Shown here: piece by piece, positions 1 through 10,827 of the stretch
Position numbering within the stretch: the stretch's first letter is position 1
Layout: every line of letters starts with the position of its first letter
DNA from: Anaeramoeba flamelloides
Lineage: Eukaryota > Metamonada > Anaeramoebidae
Length of the DNA: 64,000 nt
Direction of reading: 5' to 3'
Assembly: GCA_027625915.1 (NCBI GenBank)
Contig: JANTQA010000032.1
Coordinates: 13,532,001-13,596,000, forward strand
Program-made: the position numbers and the translations under genes
Notes under the pieces: generated by a model
Databases searched by the model: none
Seen by the model: only the letters and a program-made list of their open reading frames with translations
Told to the model about the DNA's origin: nothing

Positions 1-220
1 ATCAATTTTGTTATTTTTTCTGAAAAAGTGAATATTTTGGAATTTATATTCGATTTGAATCAAAACCAAATATTATAAAACAGTTATTTCAAAAGATTTT
101 AAAAAAAGTATAAATATTTAGATATTCATACGATAAAATTCCACATAAGGGTATATAATTTAAAAAAATCTAAAGAAACCTCAAAGAACTCTAAACAAAA
201 ATTTAATAAAAATTCTCTGA

Positions 221-933
221 TAGTAAACTCTGTTTCAGTCAAAGGGGCCCAACGTTTTTTTCGAATATCAATTATTTTATATAATTGACCTTTGAAGAAC
301 AAATAAGAAATAAAGAGAATAATACACATCAAATAATTGTTGATACATGTCTGAAAGAAAACTAATTAATCAATAGATTTTATTAAAAATTGAAAAACTC
401 AAATTCTTAGGGATATTCAAAAAAATTGAGAAAAACAAGGATGTTCGTTTTGAACTTCTACTGGTATTTGAATAATAAATATGAAACATTTTTGACTTCA
501 TTTTTCATACTTTTCTTTTAGAAATCAAGCCACCAAACGAAGTTTGTTGGTATTTGTGGTCTCTATTTGAAAAAGGAAATGAAATGAAATGAAAATTTTT
601 CAGATTTATTAAACAAATATCAAGATCAAAGATCGAATAGAATTGCAATAGAAATCAATATCATTTCTCAACAATCTTTACATGGTTTCAATGTCCTTAG
701 AATAGCACATTTTTACCAAGTGACTATTGATCTTGTAATAAAAAAATTTTTTGCAACTGGATGACGTTTTAAAAAAAAAACCGAAAAACAAAAATGTGCA
801 AAAATGTGAAAAAATTATTTCAATTTTGAATATTTCTAAAATAAAATTTTTCTTCTAATATCTATGCAAACCCTTTAAACACATGTATTATACCATTACA
901 ACTGGGCCCCTTTGACTGAAAAATAGTTTAGTT
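221..933. mobile_element. Family E non-autonomous DNA element, copy 1
   Basis: About 710 bp bounded by inverted ends: the left end reads GTAAACTCTGTTTCAGTC then AAAGGGGCCC, and the right end is the complement (GGGCCCCTTTGACTGAA then TAGTTTAG). TA lies just outside the left end, and also outside the matching end of the copy near 20725, suggesting a TA target duplication. The interior (about 360-750) reappears in reverse orientation near 20200-20600 and in part near 13970-14140. No transposase reading frame. Interpreted as a MITE; the superfamily is inferred from the TA only. Confidence 0.7.
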
Positions 934-1134
934 TAAAAATTAAGATTATTTAAATCTTTTTATATCAAGTCAATTAACATATGGATTTGACATTTTTAAT
1001 TATGAAATAAAAACAATAAATTATTTAAATTCTTGGATTAATTCATGGTTTACTGGAATATTTAAATAAACAGAAAAGTGCCAATTCTTTTTTATAAAAG
1101 AGAGTCCAAAATTGAAAATATGGTAATTATATAA

Positions 1135-1329
1135 ATAAAAAAAACATTTAAATTTAAAAATAAATTAGGAAATTTATCTCTGACTAATTTAGAAAAATTA
1201 ATAAAATTCAACCAACGAACAAACAACAAAATCAACTGGAATCCAAAAGATTTAATTGAATTGAAAAAAGAAATTTATAAATATACATATAATGAAAAAT
1301 TGAATTCCACAAGTTGGAAGTGTCGTTAG
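1135..1329 (+). other. Open stretch that could be an orphan exon
   Basis: An open frame of about 64 codons without ATG, containing a helix-like, charged stretch (LEKLIKFNQRTNNK, then NWNPKDLIELKKEIYKY). Its composition is less biased than its surroundings. It ends at a TAG at the edge of the hairpin array. No family recognised; it may be an exon of a gene extending left of the window or chance. Low confidence. Confidence 0.13.
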
Positions 1330-1810
1330 GTTTTCCAAAATTTAAAAGAATTGAGTTAAATCAAAGATTTTACTCTATTCTTTTGAATTCTGGAAAACCT
1401 AGGCACTCTACGACACTTTTCATTAGGTTTTTTTTAATTTAAGAAATAAATAGAAAATTTGAGAAATTTTCAGTTTATTTCTTGAATTAAAAAAAAAACG
1501 CCATTAGCTTTTCCAGAATTCAGAAGAATTGAGTAAAATCGAAGATTTTACTCTATTCTTTTGAATTCTGGAAAAGCTAGGCACTTGACGACACTTTTCG
1601 TTAGGTTTTCCAAAATTTAAAAGAATTGAATTAAATCAAAGATTTTACTCTATTCTTTTTAAATTCTGGAAAACATAGGAACTTTTTGTTCGGTTTTTTT
1701 TTAATTTCTTAAATTAAAAAAAACCTAGACACTTTTTGTTAGGTTTTTTTTTAATATAAGAAATATAAAGAAAATTTCAAAAATTTTCTTTTAATGTTTC
1801 AAACTAAAAA
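1316..1810. repeat. Alternating hairpin array, cluster 1
   Basis: Consecutive imperfect hairpins of roughly 80-95 nt. Type alpha has a stem TTAGGTTTTCCAAAATTTAA pairing with a copy ending CTGGAAAACCTAGG; type beta has a stem TTAGGTTTTTTTTAATTTAA pairing with AATTAAAAAAAACC. They alternate (alpha 1318-1413, beta 1415-1500, alpha 1501-1595, alpha-like 1600-1680, beta 1685-1735, beta 1737-1815) and are joined by a short linker resembling CACTTGACGACACTTTT. The same units recur near 5515-5960 and 38876-39175. Confidence 0.7.
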
Positions 1811-1990
1811 AAAACACAGCTCTCGATGAAACTTTAGAAAATCAAACGACTATTAGTCAAATGGGGTTTGCTATTGAAATGTTTTTTAAAAAATTTAATA
1901 ATTTTTAGTAAAATAACGATTAGGGTTCTACCATAAATAACATAAATAATCAAAATTTATGTTTTTTTAATTTTTATTTTATTTAATGCT

Positions 1991-2771
1991 TAAGGGATTA
2001 GCGTCTACCAAGGAGAATCCTATAATTAAATTATGTTGTTATTGGGTGTAAAATACATTATTGTACCAAGGTTCGAATGTCTCTAAAAAAATCGGTTCAG
2101 TAAAGTATTGCTATTTTTTGATCCCATCAATTAAAAATGATCCATTGTATTAGTAAAAAAACCCAACAATTCCAGAAAAAAAATCTACATTTTGCCACAA
2201 ATTTAAAGGTTAAATTATCAATTTGCAGATTCCAAAGTTGCAAAATATCTTTTTTAAATTTACGGTGAAATGTAGATTAGTTGCTAAAAAAAACAATTTT
2301 TTTGACTAATAACTTATTTTTAAGGAATTAAATAATTAACCAATAGACATTTTTGACAAATAATTTCCAATATTTCGAAAATATATTGATGTTACAATTA
2401 ACTTTGAGAAAAAGGCAAACAAAACTAATCGTTCTTTATTTTGTTTTATGTTGATGATTATTGAGTTAATCTTTGAAATTAAAAAAATAAAACAATAGTC
2501 ACTTTTGGGTTGTTCGAAAGATGAATTATTAAATACTGGAATAATATTAGTTGAGTTTCTATTTTAAGATTTAGAAAAGGAATTATAAAAAAAATTTCAA
2601 AGTGACAATTTTTAATAATGATATTTGGTAAAAAATGTTATAATTTATTGTTCAATAATATTTATAATAGATTTTATAGGGACATTCGAACCTTGGCACA
2701 CTAATGTGTTTTACACCCAATTACAACATACTTTGATTATAGAAGAAATCTAGGGTGAGGATAATCCCTTA
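1991..2771. mobile_element. Family A MITE, copy 1 (781 bp)
   Basis: Ends are TAAGGGATTA and TAATCCCTTA. Long imperfect terminal inverted repeats follow: GGGTGTAAAATACATTATTG and ACCAAGGTTCGAATGTC on the left, matched by GACATTCGAACCTTGG and GTGTTTTACACCCAATTAC on the right. A second copy lies at 51544-52301 in the same orientation, with homologous interior (for example CATTTTGCCACAAAT). TA flanks both copies. No coding capacity. Confidence 0.85.
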
Positions 2772-3895
2772 ATTCTGTAAAATGTATTTTATTGATTTAT
2801 AAATTTAATCAACAAAATTATTTTCTTTTTATATTTTATTAACTTGTAATAATTAATTTTTATTAGGAGTATTTTTCAAAAACCAAAAACTTTTTTAATT
2901 TTAAAAGTTCCCAAAAAGGGAAACCTTTTAAATTAAAAAAGTTTTAACTTTATGAAAAGGTTGATATTATTATTTATCAAGAAATAAAAACAAATTAATG
3001 AAAAAAAAAAGAAATATTTGTTAACCAGCACATTTATTAATTTTAGAGATAAAAATCTGATGATAAAAATATGGAATTAGTTTCATATATTGAAATGAGA
3101 CTTTAAACAAAAATAATAGCAAAAAAACTGACGAAAAAAAAAACTGACCTTTAAAAAAAAATAGTTATATAAAAAAAAGAGATTTTTTATTATCAAATTT
3201 AATATTTCATAAATTGCAAATAAAAAAAAATTAACCAAAATTTTTATTTTTTTCCATTTTTCCCCTGTGTCTGAATTTTCTTTATATTTGAAAGAAGAGT
3301 TACAAAGGAAAAAGATCAAATGATTACTTGTTAATACTGTGACACTAAAATATGACGATATGAGTAACTTGAAAATAATAAAAAAAAAGAAAAAGCAAAT
3401 ACAAAAAATACCAAAGGTTTAAAGCAAACAAGATCAAAAAGTAAAAAAATAAATGACAACAATGAAATAACTACCTCCCAAATGAATATTCCTGATCAAT
3501 TGTCAAATTAAATTAAATTTACACAAAGTTTTGTGACTGTGATTTTTGGGTGTTCTTCATTAAAGTTAGTATTGATTTTATTTATTATTTTTTTTTTTAC
3601 CAATTGCGACTTAAAAAACCTATTTTTCAATTTTTATTTTAGCTTATTTTTTCTGTTTTTCAATTTTTTCTTTTCAATTTTTCAAACACTAAAAAATATA
3701 GTGTATTCCCTTTCCTTCAATAAACAAGAAATCCATGATTTTACACTTTAATTGTCGTTTCAGAGATTTAAGTAAAAAGATATCTATATCTAATTGACAC
3801 TTTTTTTATAATAAAACTAATTTTTTCCAAAAAATTTTACATTAAAAAATAAAACAAACAATAATTCTATTTTTATTGATGAATACTTATAATAG
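2772..3895. other. Non-coding stretch before the kinase exon
   Basis: Holds a short hairpin (2886-2945, arms starting AAAACTTTTTTAATTTTAAA and closing on an AAAAA loop between CCC and GGG) and otherwise AT-rich sequence. I searched it for the missing N-terminal kinase exons (HRDLKxxN, DFG, GSPxY/F) and found none convincing. The sequence just before 3896 ends in a usable splice acceptor (ATAATAG). Confidence 0.4.
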
Positions 3896-6491
3896 GGGGA
3901 ACAATATGATGGAAAACCAGCAGATATTTGGTGTTGTGGTATTATTTTATTTGCTTTATTGTCTGGAAGACTGCCTTTTGATTCACAAAACATTAGAAAA
4001 TTATTAATAAAAGTCAAAAGAGGAGATTATATAATGCCAAAAAACTTAAAAAAAATTGAAAAAGATTTAATTCGAAAAATACTTGTAGTCGACCCCAAAA
4101 AAAGAATCACTATTGAAGAAATTAAACAACATCCTTTTTTTACGTAATATTTTTTTTCATTTTTTTATTTTTTTTTAATTTTTTTGAGATTTTGGTTTAT
4201 TATCCTCATAATAAAATCCCTTTTCAAATAATTTAAGAGCCATACATAATTTATCATGAAATTTTTTTAAAAATCATATAAAAAATTCTTTATATGTTTA
4301 TAAATCTAACAATAATATAAATAATAAAAAAAATAAAAATAAAAATAAAAATAAAAATAAAAAAAAAAAATTCTTCTATCAAACAGTATAATAAGTTTCA
4401 AATTTATTATTTGTTCATTTAACTAAAATGTTTCAATTGACTAATGATTAATAAATTTAAAATTTGGTTTAAAAAAATTGGTTTTACGATCTTCTAAACC
4501 CCAATTCAAAATTTTCAACACACCAAAATTCAATATTTGAAAAAAAAAAATCTAATTTAATCAATTCTTGAAGAAATGCCAACTTAGAACCATTCACTGA
4601 TTGAAATGTCAATAATTGTTTATAAACTAACAATACCCACAAAACAAATAAATAAATAATTATCAATACTAATAAATTATCAGTGTGTTAAAAATTTTGG
4701 AGTGAGCCAAAAAAAAAAATGAATTAGTAAATTTGTTTAAATTCTATTAGGATTATTGATTGATCAAATGGTAAGATACCATCAACAAATTTTATTTGAG
4801 TTCTTCTATTTTTAAAATAACTCAACTTTGACCTAATATCAATCATTCAAAATTATTGATTGAACGAAACAAGTTACGTAATTTAAAAAGATTAAATGAA
4901 AACAAAAAAATCAAAAGATTAAAAAACGATTTTCGTATTTTACAAAAATCAAAAATTATTTCCAAATTGAGTGAAATTGTATTATTGTGGTTCTCTTAAA
5001 CTGTTTTAGCTATGTGGAAATTTTTGAATTTTAGTTTAGTTTGTCAAATATATATATACATCTTTATTAAAACAAATCATGGTATTTATGCAGAAATTTT
5101 CAACATAAAAGGAAACAACCAACAACCCATTCAGCACTCGGGATATAAAATAAAATAATTTAAATTCAGTTTTTGACTTTTTTTTATTATTTTTTACTCT
5201 CCTTCATTTCCAGAAAACTAAATTGAGTTTAAAATACTTCTAATGACTGTAATTAAAAGATTCTTTTGACTACTCTTTGAATTAGGAGTCACAAATTTAG
5301 TCACTTCAAAACTCTCTCTTTAACAGATTAATAGCTCTTGAGCACCTAACCCTTACCAATAAAGATTCCTTTTCATTTCTTGCTTTTCTTTCTCTTTTTC
5401 TTGTCTTTGGTTGAGAAATAAAAAATTTTTTCTTTTCATTTTTTAAAGAAAAGCTATCCTATGTGTTATAATCTTGACTACATTATAGCTAGGATAAAAA
5501 AACTCTAAATAAATTTGGTGTTCCCAAAAGTGCCGTAGAGTGCCGAGCTTTTCTTGAGGTTTTCTATTGATTTTCCAAATAAACAGAAAACTCAAGAAAA
5601 CCTAACGGCGCTTTTCCAGAATTTAAAAGAATGGAGAAAAATCAAAGATAATTTCAAAAATTTTCTTTTAATTTCCAAAAAGTAAAAAAAACCTAGAACA
5701 CTTCACAAATATATTTTCGAAAAACTCAAAAAAACTCAAAAAAACTCAAAAAAAACCTAGAACATTTCACAAATAAAATAGAAAACTCAAAAAAACCTAA
5801 CGAAAATCTATACAATTTTCCAAATAAACAGAAAATTCAAGAAAAGCTAACGGTGTTTTTTTTTTAATTTAAGAAATAAAACGAAAATTTATTTAAATTT
5901 TCTGTTTATTTCAAAAATTAAAAAAAACCGAACGAAAACCTCACGGCAAACAGGAAACAATTTTTTTGAATTGCCTCTCTTCAATAAAAAAAAAAATAGT
6001 TACATTTTTTTTTTCAAATCCCCAAAAAGGAAAATGATCATAAACAAATAAAAAATTAATTTTTCACAAATATGTTTTTTTTTCAAAACAATAAGATTTT
6101 TTAAGCAGTTATGAGGCATAAAGTTTATATATAATTGAGAATTAAGAGTAATTATTCTTTTATTAGGTTATTGTTTTCAGATTTCTCAATTCTTTTTGTG
6201 TTATAAAAGTGAATTAAACTATATTTCAAAGATTGCAACTCACCTACAATAATAAATTAAAAAAAAAAAAAAAAACGTTATCCTTTTGCATTTAATGACA
6301 ACTAATTATTAAACCTTTTTAATAATACACTTTTTAATTATTCTAAACATATAAAAGCCTGATATTTTAAAAATTAAAAAAAAATAAAATCAAAACTTTA
6401 AAAAAATTGAAATTTTTTATACTTAGAATTTTTTCTTGAAAAAATTTGATTATTAATAACTCTCTCCTTTTATTATTACCACACACACACA

Positions 6492-6542
<51 letters not shown>

Positions 6543-7868
6543 GTTCAAATTTCCCTTCAAATTATCTTTTCCCATCATTTCCTTTATCCAAAACATTAAC
6601 CGTTGACATACTAAAAGAAAAAATCAACAAAAAAATTTTATCTTCATTAGTTTCACTTGGATGGAGTAAAGATAAAAATCAATTAATAGAAATTTTAACA
6701 TCAAAGGAAATTAGCCACGAAAAGATTTTTTATCACCTTTATGAAAAAAATAGGATCCGAGAAAAAAAAAAGAGAAGAAGAGAAAAAAAAGAAAACAAGA
6801 AATTAGAAGAAGAAAAAAAAAAAAAAAAAACAATTTCCCAACAAGAAGAATGTAAATATTTTCTTTTTAACTATTTTGGAATAATTATTCCAACAATTTT
6901 AATTGATATTTCATTTTTTTTTATTATTTAAAATAAAAATCTTGTTATTATCATAAATTACTGTTGAATTATTCATGAATATTTCATATCATAAACCTAA
7001 AAAACAAAACATTACAATAGTCGAGCAAGGGTTTAATAACGATTTATTATTTGGAACTGAGCAAGATTTCCCAGTAGAACAAAATTCTGAAGACGAACAA
7101 GAATGGCTTTCGATGGAAATTGAATTTGCAGAATCTGAAGAAGGCGAAGAAAAAATCGAAAGAAAGGGACAAGATATATTCCCCCAGAACAAAACAAAAA
7201 CAATGAAAACAAAAAGCAAAAAGATAAAAAGAAAAAAGCCAAAGCATCATATGCTCGGTGAATCATTACCATTTGATATCACAAGGAAAATGAACCCTAA
7301 TGAATTCCAATTATACCCGGAGAACGAAGATGGTGTTTTTGCAATCGGTACTCCAAGGTTTCATAGAACTAATCAGATGAACACCGAATTGGAAGAACTA
7401 AGTCCAAAAAACAACGAAATCTTGTTTTCAAAAAGTCCTAAAAAGAAATGGTTCGGGAGTATTTTTAGTAAAAAAAGTCTTGACGAATATGGTACCAAAA
7501 ATATTCTTGAAGAAGCAATGCAAAATATTGAAAAGGAAGTTGAAAAAGAAGAGAAAGAAAAATTGGAAAAACTTAAATTAAAAAAACTAAAAAAGAAAAT
7601 CGCCCATATAAAAAGACAATCTAATGATACAATAATGAATATTGGTATACAAATACAAAAAGTTTTAACCAAACTAGATCTCAATTTTTCTTATCCCCAT
7701 GAATTCTGCTTTAAAATTTTTTCTGATGATATCAAAATGAGAATTGAAATTGATGAAATGTCAAAATTCAAATATATAATTCATTTTTATTATAGAAAGG
7801 GCGATATTAAAATTTATGAAACCAAATTAAAAAATATTTTAAGAAAACTTCCTTTTAAATTTATCTAA
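3896..7868 (+). CDS. BRSK: BRSK/SAD-type Ser/Thr protein kinase, C-terminal part (three exons)
   Basis: AMPK-related kinase of the BRSK/SAD group. Exons 3896-4143, 6544-6851 and 7021-7868 join in phase (introns 4144-6543 and 6852-7020, all GT-AG), giving 467 codons to TAA. Exon 1 is the kinase C-lobe: GEQYDGKPADIW, GRLPFD, VDPKKRITIEEI, HPFF. Exon 2 has the BRSK-type UBA-like helices (SLVSLGWSKDKNQLIEIL, KIFYHLYEKNR) and a Lys/Glu-rich tail. Exon 3 carries an acidic stretch, then TPRFHRTNQM and KKKWFGSIF, which match the PRFHR and SWFGNF segments of animal BRSKs, and a C-terminal KA1-like domain (about the last 90 residues). The N-lobe, catalytic loop and DFG region are not in the 3.9 kb upstream, so the 5' end lies beyond the window or the gene is truncated. 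Family assignment is firm; activity cannot be judged. Confidence 0.85.
4480..5170. mobile_element. Family B repeat, copy 1, inside the kinase intron
   Basis: Strongly resembles 50100-50865 over its whole length, and in part 40520-40800, 49605-49905 and 56305-56610. Shared landmarks include TTGATTGATCAAATGGTAAG with its ATCGATCAAATG variants, AAATTATTTCCAAATTGA and a run close to AACTGTTTTAGCTATGTGG. No coding capacity; no clear ends. Confidence 0.65.
5210..5372 (-). repeat. Family C repeat, copy 1
   Basis: Reverse complement of 50868-51027 (for example GTTTAAAATACTTCTAATGA here and TCATTAGAAGTATTTTAAAC there). It follows a family B copy in both places but in opposite orientation relative to it, so B and C move or invert independently. 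Confidence 0.65.
5515..5960. repeat. Alternating hairpin array, cluster 2
   Basis: Within the kinase intron. Repeats of the alpha/beta stems of cluster 1, more diverged: AACAGAAAACTCAAGAAAAC, ACGGCGCTTTTCCAGAATTT, AAAAAAACCTAGAAC and AATTTAAGAAATAAAACG. Several copies of the motif AACTCAAAAA occur in tandem near 5720-5750. Confidence 0.55.
6481..6540 (+). repeat. (AC)12 followed by poly-A next to a splice acceptor
   Basis: An AC dinucleotide run (6481-6504) runs directly into about 36 A and then TAG, the acceptor of the UBA exon. It creates a spurious open frame with poly-Lys; the true exon starts at 6544. Confidence 0.85.
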
Positions 7869-10827
7869 AGCTAACTTTTTTTATTTATTTATTTTATTTT
7901 ATTTATTTACCTATTATTTTTTATTATTATTATTTAGAAAGTATATAAAGAATTAACAAATTAAGAAATCTTAATTATTCAAACGAAATTACAAAATAAA
8001 TATATATATCTTTTAAAATAAACAATATATCCTGAAGGATTTTATTATTTTTGTGAATTTTTTTAATTTTTAAATGCTTCATTCCATGAAAAAGAAAAAA
8101 ATGAAAATTTCAAGTTAGAAAAATCCATTTTGTAGATTTAAGATGTAATACGTCTAATCAGAACGATTTATAGCATAATCAAAAGAAATATATATATCAG
8201 TCAATATTGATATAATATCTAGGTGTAAAATTTCTCAATTTTTTTAGGAAATTATAATTGTTAATAATACAGATTTTTTAGTAAATGTAAGGATTTTAAA
8301 CTAAAATGACTTTGCCCAATTTTCCTAATATTTTTTAGTTTTTTTAACAATCTTTTTTTTTTCTAGATGACTTTCTTAAAAAATAAAAAAGAAAAGAAAA
8401 AAAGATAGAAAGTAAAAGTAAAAAATCAAAAAAAATATTTGTACTAAATTTGTAAAAAAGATCCAATCAAAATATTTCCTGATTAATATTACAATTCAAA
8501 TTCGGTCAAATTTAAAAATTGGTCAAATTATCAATTTTTTCAAAATTCAAAAATCTATGGAAATATGCTTGCTGTATGTATTTAAAACTTATTTTGGTGT
8601 AAGATTAAGGTATGTTAAAATCCTTTTTAGGGTAGGTTAGAAAAGGTAAAGGTGGGTTAAAGTCTGAAGGGTGGTTTGGGTGGTTCGAATGATAGTGTTG
8701 GGGAATTTTAACAAAGATTTGAAAAAAAAATTAATTAAGAGATGATTTAGACTTGAATCAATTTTTAAAAGGGTTAAAAAATTCTACTTAACTTTGCTGG
8801 TTAAAATTTGGTTTTGAACAAATTTTTTCAAATATTTAGTATTGGTCATTTCAATATTTTGATTTTTCTACAATTTAAGTAATAAAATACTACTCTATGG
8901 CAAAATAATCTCTTTTCGTTTTTTTCCTCTCAAAATAATTTAAAAACGATTAAAAACTTTCTTAATAATGAAAATAATTAAGAAACTCTACCAAAAAAAA
9001 AATAATTTGAACAATTTGGTTATTTGACCAATTTTTGAATTTAATAATATACCCATAATGTTAAACAAACTCAATGCAAAGAACAAGTATGTTTAAAACT
9101 AGCATAAAAAAAATAAATTACTCCATTGAAGTTGTCAAAAAAATAAAACCATCCTCAATATTTCTAAATTTATTAAATTAAGATTTTATTGAAATATACT
9201 CAAATCGTCTATAACAAAAATACCAAAGTTCTATAGTTTTATTATACTTGACAGCCATCACTCTCAAAAAGTTCAAAAAAAATATATTACTGAGAAATTT
9301 TTGAGTTTTTTTGAGACAAAATATTAATTAAATCTAATTTGGAAAAAACATCTGAAAATTATTTCTTTTTTCAACTTTAAAATTTAAAGTTATTTCGTAT
9401 GATATTTATAAAAGATCAATTCAAGCAATAGAAAAAAAATAGATATAAAATTTTTTATTTATTTTTTTTCTTAATTTTTATTTATTTTCATTTATATTTA
9501 TAATAAAAATCGTGAATTAAAGTATTCTGTCAATAATTATATTCTCGCTACTAAAATTGTAAAAAATTCTAGAAACAATAAAAAATGATCAAATCGAAAA
9601 AAAAAAAATAGTTTATATATGATTATATAATACAATCAAGAATTTCAAATTTTAAAATAATCTTGCTTTACTTTCTAACAATACTTTATTGTTGTTCCAA
9701 CCATACCGTAAAAATTTATAAGAAACAGATATTGGTTACCTATTATATTTTTTTTAGTATTATTATTAAAGAAATCGTAAGCTGGTTACGAATAATTATG
9801 ATAAATAAGGAATTTTAGAAAAGAGTAATGAAAAGATAAGTTATCAATTTTTTTATTTTTTCTATAAACAAACAATTAAATAAAACAAAATTTTTTAATA
9901 TAGATCTAAGTTTTCCTTAAATTCGAAAAAAATATAGACTTTTATAATATAAGTACAATGATCAAAAAATACTATTAAGTTTCTTTTAGGATTCTATAAT
10001 TTATTTAATTTCCTACAAATTTTTGGATTTTTTTTTTTACAATAAAAAAAATCTTTGAAGAAGTAAGAGAAACTTGAACTTTTATCTTAAGATATGAGAG
10101 TAATTAAATTTTTTATTTCATAAAAAACAAATTTATAATTGGGAATTAATTTATATGTCTAAAAAAATAATCATGATATGGTTGGTTGTGTTGTAAATTG
10201 AAATGATAATCATCAATTACTTTATGATTGATATTTTATTTATTTGTAATAATATATTAGCTTAAAATAAAAAACTAATGCCAGTTTAAATTCAAAGTTA
10301 ATAATAATATTTTATTAGAAAATTTAAATCTTCAGCTATCCAACTTTAATTATTTTTTTGAATAGATAAAGAAAAAATTCAGTTTCTTGCTTTGATTGAA
10401 GTATATTTTATACTCAACAAATTTCATTAAAACTAAAAAGTATTTTTCATAAGAAGGATTTATATCAAACAAGTAAATAAGAGGCCAGTTTGGATTATAA
10501 ATGTATAATAGATCTGGGAAGGAATTAGTGTCTCTGTGGAGCGATTACACCCTTAAATAATTAAATATCAAGACCAAAATAAATAATTCTCAAATATTTT
10601 GAGATTAAAAAAATCATGTCAGTATTAAAAAAATGAAATGTGTAAAAAGAATTGAATTATATGAAATTGATCAAATTTGTTTACAGATGAAAGGTATTTC
10701 AAAAAAAAAGAAAAAACTACTTAATATTCGATCACCATTCTTGACAGGAATAAGAAGAACATAACAATCAAAAGAAAATCTTTTTCGGAAAATTATTTAA
10801 ACAATGGTGATTTTATGGAAAAAGGCA
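7869..10827. other. Intergenic, no gene supported
   Basis: AT-rich. Contains a decayed family D fragment near 8215-8480 (TTTCTCAATTTTTTTAGGAA, then AATTGTTAATAA) and a G-rich, C-poor stretch at about 8590-8705 with four GGG runs. No open frame with protein-like composition. Confidence 0.5.
8215..8480 (+). repeat. Family D fragment
   Basis: Matches the middle of the D copies near 19480-19680 and 58270-58470 in order: AAAATTTCTCAATTT, GGAAATTATAATTGTTAATA, GTAAATGTAAGGATTTTAAA, then an A-rich tract. Both ends are missing. Confidence 0.5.

Noticed and set aside
3533-3565. Frame reading IFGCSSLK, resembling the kinase DFGxxSL segment
   Set aside because: Asp is replaced by Ile in the open frame, the Asp-containing frame does not continue, and no HRDLK or activation-loop exon lies near it. 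Too weak to call a kinase exon.
6446-6543. ATG upstream of the UBA exon giving a His/Thr then poly-Lys protein start
   Set aside because: It is translation of an (AC)n-poly(A) repeat; an acceptor TAG directly after it gives a phase-correct join to the kinase exon.
6975-7020. ATG at 6975 as a separate gene start for the KA1-containing frame
   Set aside because: The acceptor ending at 7020 joins in phase to the UBA exon, and BRSK proteins carry both parts in one chain.
10495-10560. GC-richer patch that might be a tRNA or small RNA
   Set aside because: No cloverleaf, no T-arm or A/B-box pattern could be drawn.
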